NCBI GenBank assembly: GCA_014360495.1
Contig: JACIXR010000006.1
Span: 1 to 64,000, forward strand
From: a bacterium
Lineage (GTDB): Bacteria > Armatimonadota > JACIXR01
Reading direction: 5' to 3'
DNA: 64,000 bases
The position numbers and the translations under genes were made by a program. This document shows, in pieces, positions 60,694 to 64,000 of the stretch. Numbering within the stretch: the first letter of the stretch is position 1; each line of letters begins with the position of its first letter. The notes below the pieces were generated by a model, which was not told the DNA's origin, did not search any database, and was given only the letters and a program-made list of their open reading frames with translations.

Positions 60694-62657
60694 ACGGAAT
60701 GGAACTTTTGCTTCAGGGCTTTGGCATATTAGTTTTGGGAGCAATCATAACCGCCCTTTTGGGCAAGTGGAATCGGCTAAATGGTTGGATGGCTTTCATC
60801 CTGGGTTCACTTGCCAGCGTCCTCATTTTAATTGGGGCGGTGCAAACCCTTATTAGTGGCGATTTGCCATCCAAGGGCAGTGGAATATTCTCTATTTTCT
60901 TCCTTGATAAATTGAGCTCTTTCTTCCTGCTCGTAATCTCGGGGATTTCCATTGTATCGCTTCTCTATTCCATTAGATACATTGAACATTATCGTAAAAG
61001 CACGAGCCTTTACTATCCGTTTCTACTCTTATTTATTTTGGGGATGGGCGGGGTTGTGAGTGTTAGAAATATGTTTGCTTTCCTCCTATTTTGGGAATTT
61101 ATGACCTTGACCTCTTATTTTCTCGTTATTTACGAAAGCGAAAAACCCGAGAATCTATTGGCTGGTTTTCGTTATTTCTTCTGGTCATTTCTTTCTGCTG
61201 GTTGTATTGAGCTTGCCGTTGCCCTTCTCTATATTCAAACAAACTCCTTTGATATGAATATAATGAAGGGCGCTATGCCGACTATTCAGGAAAAACATCC
61301 ATTTATGTTTCATTCACTACTTGCCTTGTTCCTTGTTGGCTTTGGCATAAAAGCGGGTATTTTCCCCTTCGGGAACTTCTGGCTTCCCGATGCTCACCCC
61401 GCTGCCCCTTCCCCCGTATCCGCATTGCTTTCCGGTGTGATGATAAAAACCGGTGTTTACGGGATACTGAGGACCTTTCTCTGGATGTTACCCCTTTCCC
61501 CTGCTTCAAATATATGGGGAAGTATCATAGCCGCTATGGGAGCTATATCATTAGTGATGGGCACTCTTTCCGCCTTGGAACAAACAGACAGCAAGAGACT
61601 CCTTGCCTTTCACTCTATTGGGCAGATGGGTTATATTTTCTTAGGGGTAGGGGCGGGGTTGGCTCTACTCTCTCTTAGCTCTCCCTTTGGTTATTTCGCT
61701 CTTTTCGGGGGATTGCTTCACCTTTTCAACCACTCAATCTTTAAATCTCTCCTTTTCCTCTCCGCAGGCTCAATTCTCTATAAAAAGGGAACAAGGGAAC
61801 TAAGCGAATTAGGCGGGCTTGCTTCCTCTATGCCTCTTACATTCTTTGCCGCCCTAACGGCGTCTTTCGCAATAGGTGGAATCCCACCTTTAAATGGTTT
61901 TGTTAGCAAGTGGTTGTTGGTTTTTTCTACATCAATACCTGCAAGGTTGCATTATGAGTTTCCTATTTGGGCTATAGCAAGCATCTTTGCCAGTGGATTG
62001 ACAATAGCTTCTATGCTGAAATATGTTGGCTCCGCTTTTATGGGGTTGAAGAAAGAAGAAGATAGCTACAACGATGTGCCATTAACGATGCAAATATCTC
62101 AGATACTGCTGGCAGCCGCTTGCCTAATCACCGGCATTGTAGCTGTATTGCCATTAGGTATTATCCACAACTCGCTGAAGGAAAGCATTATGAATCTTCC
62201 GCCTTATGAACAGCTAATCGGGACAGGGATTGAAATCGCTCCGAAACTTAAAGGGCTTTCTATAGCTTTATGGAATCCCATGTTGATATTGCTCTCATTG
62301 ATTATTTTAAGTGCCATATTTTATGAATTCATCAGAGGTGCCAAAAAGGAAACAGTCATCTGGTTGGGTGGGGTATTGCCTGATAGAAGGAACTTAGTAT
62401 ATGACCCCCATTCTTATTTCCTCACCTTACGCAGGGGGATATGGTCAAATATCCCCAGCATTCCCTTACCCAGGATAGAGAGGTTGAGTCGCTTATCGGT
62501 GGCTCCTGGGGAGGATGTTTATGAGCCGCTGATTCGTTTAGGGCATCGCTTCATTGAGAGATTGCGAAAAGTCCATTCCGGGCTTCTGCAAACTTATATC
62601 CTCTGGCAAATGCTTGGCTTGGCGATTGCCCTTTTATTGATATATGCTTTTAAATAA
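60690..62657 (+). CDS. HyfB/HycC/NuoL-like proton-pump subunit
   Basis: A 655-residue membrane protein, the longer antiporter-like subunit. It has Glu in FLLFWEFMTLTSYFLVIYE, Lys in GFGIKAGIFPFGNFWLPDAH and MIKTGVYGILRTF, SKRLLAFHSIGQMGYIFLG, and IGGIPPLNGFVSKWLL. The C-terminal ~170 residues extend past the core as in HyfB/HycC (helix to about 550, soluble stretch with RLSRLSVAPGEDVYEPL, final helix ILWQMLGLAIALLLIY). This length and tail favour HyfB/HycC over NuoL. It overlaps the previous gene (ATGA), and 14 nt separate it from the large subunit. Confidence 0.92.
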   Translation: MNGMELLLQGFGILVLGAIITALLGKWNRLNGWMAFILGSLASVLILIGAVQTLISGDLPSKGSGIFSIFFLDKLSSFFLLVISGISIVSLLYSIRYIEHYRKSTSLYYPFLLLFILGMGGVVSVRNMFAFLLFWEFMTLTSYFLVIYESEKPENLLAGFRYFFWSFLSAGCIELAVALLYIQTNSFDMNIMKGAMPTIQEKHPFMFHSLLALFLVGFGIKAGIFPFGNFWLPDAHPAAPSPVSALLSGVMIKTGVYGILRTFLWMLPLSPASNIWGSIIAAMGAISLVMGTLSALEQTDSKRLLAFHSIGQMGYIFLGVGAGLALLSLSSPFGYFALFGGLLHLFNHSIFKSLLFLSAGSILYKKGTRELSELGGLASSMPLTFFAALTASFAIGGIPPLNGFVSKWLLVFSTSIPARLHYEFPIWAIASIFASGLTIASMLKYVGSAFMGLKKEEDSYNDVPLTMQISQILLAAACLITGIVAVLPLGIIHNSLKESIMNLPPYEQLIGTGIEIAPKLKGLSIALWNPMLILLSLIILSAIFYEFIRGAKKETVIWLGGVLPDRRNLVYDPHSYFLTLRRGIWSNIPSIPLPRIERLSRLSVAPGEDVYEPLIRLGHRFIERLRKVHSGLLQTYILWQMLGLAIALLLIYAFK

Positions 62658-62671
62658 AAAGAGGTGTTGAT

Positions 62672-64000
62672 ATGGCTATCAGTGTTGAGCAACAGATTTT
62701 AGAGAGATTCAAAGAAAAGGCAACGAATGTAAAAAGCTTGCCTAACCGCCTCTTCGTTGATTTACCAAGAGAATATGTAAGGGAGGCGGTTAATATAATC
62801 TTCAATGAGTTAGGGGCAAGATATGAGATTAGCGTCGGGACGGATGCCCGTCCCATACACGGAAACTTTGAAATTCTCCACTTCTTCGCTTTTGATAAGG
62901 ATAATTTCCGTGTTGCCCTCCGATTCAAGGTGCCTCCCGATGACCCCAAGATAGATTCAATAACCCCCATAATTCCGGGTGCAAATTGGGCGGAAAGGGA
63001 GTTTAGGGACTTCATCGGTGTGGAGCCCGTGGGGCATCCCGACCCACGAAGACTGGTTCTGCCGGACGATTGGCCGGAAGGAGTCCATCCATTGCGGAAG
63101 GAGGTCCCCTATAATTATCAGCCTCCCGCAACAACTGGCTGTGAGTTCAAGTTCAAGGAGCCACCACCTGGTGCAACGGCTCTTCCCATCGGACCATTCT
63201 TCCCCGTTTTAGAGGAGCCTATCCAATTTAGGCTGTTCATTGAGGGAGAGAATGTTGTGGGAGCTGACCATAGGGGATTTTATGTGCATAGAGGAATAGA
63301 GAAGCTTGGAGAGAGTCAGCTTACCTATAACCAGATACCATTCCTCGCCGAACGAATCTGTGGCATCTGCGGTTTCACTCACTCCGTATGTTACTGCCAA
63401 ACTGTTGAGGGAGCGGCGGGTATAGAGATACCCTTACCAGCTAAGTATGTGCGAAGCTATTGTTTGGAGATGGAGAGGGTGCATAGCCACCTTCTCTGGC
63501 TCGGGCTCGCCTGCCATATTTTGGGCTTTGATACATTGTTTATGCAGTTCTGGAGGATAAGGGAGCCAATAATGTGGATGGCGGAGAGGATAACCGGGAA
63601 TAGAAAGAATTACGGTATGAATCTCGTGGGAGGCACAAGAAGGAACATACCGGAGGAAATAAGAGAAGAGCTTTTGAGGGTAATTGACAAAACTGAAGAA
63701 GAGACTTTGGAGCTCTCAAAGACCCTCCTGAACGATAGCGCCTTCATAGTACGGACGAAAGAGGTGGGAATTCTAACACCCGAGGAGGTAAGGCTAACGG
63801 GAGCGATTGGACCTACAGCTCGTGCCTCAGGGGTTGATATAGATGTGAGGAGAGATTTCCCCTACGCGGCTTATCCCTATTTGAAATTTGATGTGATAGT
63901 GCTCAATGGATGTGATGTCCTCTCAAGGGCATTGGTACGAGTTTATGAGACGATTGAGTCCTTGAAGATGATGCGGCAGATATTGAAGGAGCTTCCCGAC
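62672..64000 (+). CDS. Group 4 [NiFe]-hydrogenase large subunit, NuoC-HycE fusion (5' part)
   Basis: 443 codons are present and the frame is open to the window edge, so the C-terminus is missing. Residues 1-170 are a NuoC-like domain (IPGANWAEREFRDFIG, GHPDPRRLVLPDDWPEG, HPLRKEVPYNY) fused to a HycE/NuoD-like domain, as in formate hydrogenlyase HycE. The first [NiFe] ligand motif is intact: RICGICGFTHSVCYC, with Cys230, Cys233 and His237, so this is a true hydrogenase and not complex I NuoD, which lacks these cysteines. RVHSHLLWLGLACHILGFDT matches the family. Start ATG 62672 follows GAGGTG. Subunits expected after the edge are the C-terminal CxxC motif, NuoH-, NuoB- and NuoI-like genes. Membrane-associated, cytoplasmic face. 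Confidence 0.95.
   Translation, partial: MAISVEQQILERFKEKATNVKSLPNRLFVDLPREYVREAVNIIFNELGARYEISVGTDARPIHGNFEILHFFAFDKDNFRVALRFKVPPDDPKIDSITPIIPGANWAEREFRDFIGVEPVGHPDPRRLVLPDDWPEGVHPLRKEVPYNYQPPATTGCEFKFKEPPPGATALPIGPFFPVLEEPIQFRLFIEGENVVGADHRGFYVHRGIEKLGESQLTYNQIPFLAERICGICGFTHSVCYCQTVEGAAGIEIPLPAKYVRSYCLEMERVHSHLLWLGLACHILGFDTLFMQFWRIREPIMWMAERITGNRKNYGMNLVGGTRRNIPEEIREELLRVIDKTEEETLELSKTLLNDSAFIVRTKEVGILTPEEVRLTGAIGPTARASGVDIDVRRDFPYAAYPYLKFDVIVLNGCDVLSRALVRVYETIESLKMMRQILKELPD

Noticed and set aside
62672-64000. NADH-quinone oxidoreductase NuoC/D (complex I)
   Set aside because: The RICGICGFTH motif supplies the [NiFe] cysteines that NuoD lacks, and a hydrogenase protease gene is in the same operon.

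Overview
This window looks like a bacterial chromosome segment from a thermophilic, polysaccharide-degrading lineage, most plausibly Armatimonadota (Fervidibacteria-like) or a relative. This is inferred from the three type IV prepilin-like DUF1559 proteins with the leader [10 protein letters not shown], three DUF6785/DUF6784-type multi-pass membrane proteins, and many large secreted glycosidases mixed with housekeeping genes. TGA is used as an ordinary stop in many ATGA overlaps, so the genetic code is standard.

Layout. 1-2 kb: two DUF1559 pilin-like genes sharing a near-identical leader block. 1.9-4 kb: a secreted GH50-like glycosidase. 4-8.9 kb: an aromatic amino acid operon (lipoprotein, hisC, aroF, tyrA, aroA, leftward). 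9-13 kb: a 1297-residue secreted multidomain protein. 13-17.8 kb: an HD-GYP protein and an Fe-S/NAD cluster (rrf2, iscS, nadA, iscU and a small zinc-ribbon ORF with no ATG). 17.8-22 kb: alr, a frameshifted membrane protein, a flavin reductase and gyrB. 22-28 kb: a LacI operon (lacI, interrupted DUF1559, DUF6785, secreted GH-A-clan protein). 28-38.4 kb: a mannoside operon (DUF6785, GH92, an alpha-toroid protein, GH2). 38.4-39 kb: a nest of dispersed repeats. 39-46.4 kb: larC, a methyltransferase-like remnant, miaA, DUF4349, purC, apgM, tilS, nikR. 46.6-54 kb: GH116, a second GH50-like protein and a third DUF6785 gene. 54-55 kb: a transposase remnant and a Nudix gene. 55-64 kb: the start of a complex-I-like group 4 [NiFe]-hydrogenase operon that runs off the right edge.

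How the genes work together. The accessory region is organised as repeated modules of one DUF6785 membrane protein plus one to three exported glycosidases. No ABC or TonB transport genes are visible beside them, so DUF6785 proteins are candidate sugar transporters; this is inference. The hydrogenase operon joins two proton-pump subunits and a catalytic large subunit to a sulfhydrogenase-type flavin/Fe-S diaphorase pair and a molybdopterin-family protein that lacks the metal-ligating Cys/Sec of formate dehydrogenases. This suggests an NAD(P)H-linked respiratory hydrogenase with an unusual input module.

Regulation. Several genes (lipoprotein, gyrB, alr, the GH92 operon, GH116) show a sigma-70-like promoter whose -10 box ends exactly 7 nt before the start codon, with no Shine-Dalgarno sequence, which predicts leaderless mRNAs; nikR shares the -10 spacing. 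A perfect LacI-family operator lies between the lacI -10 box and its start codon.
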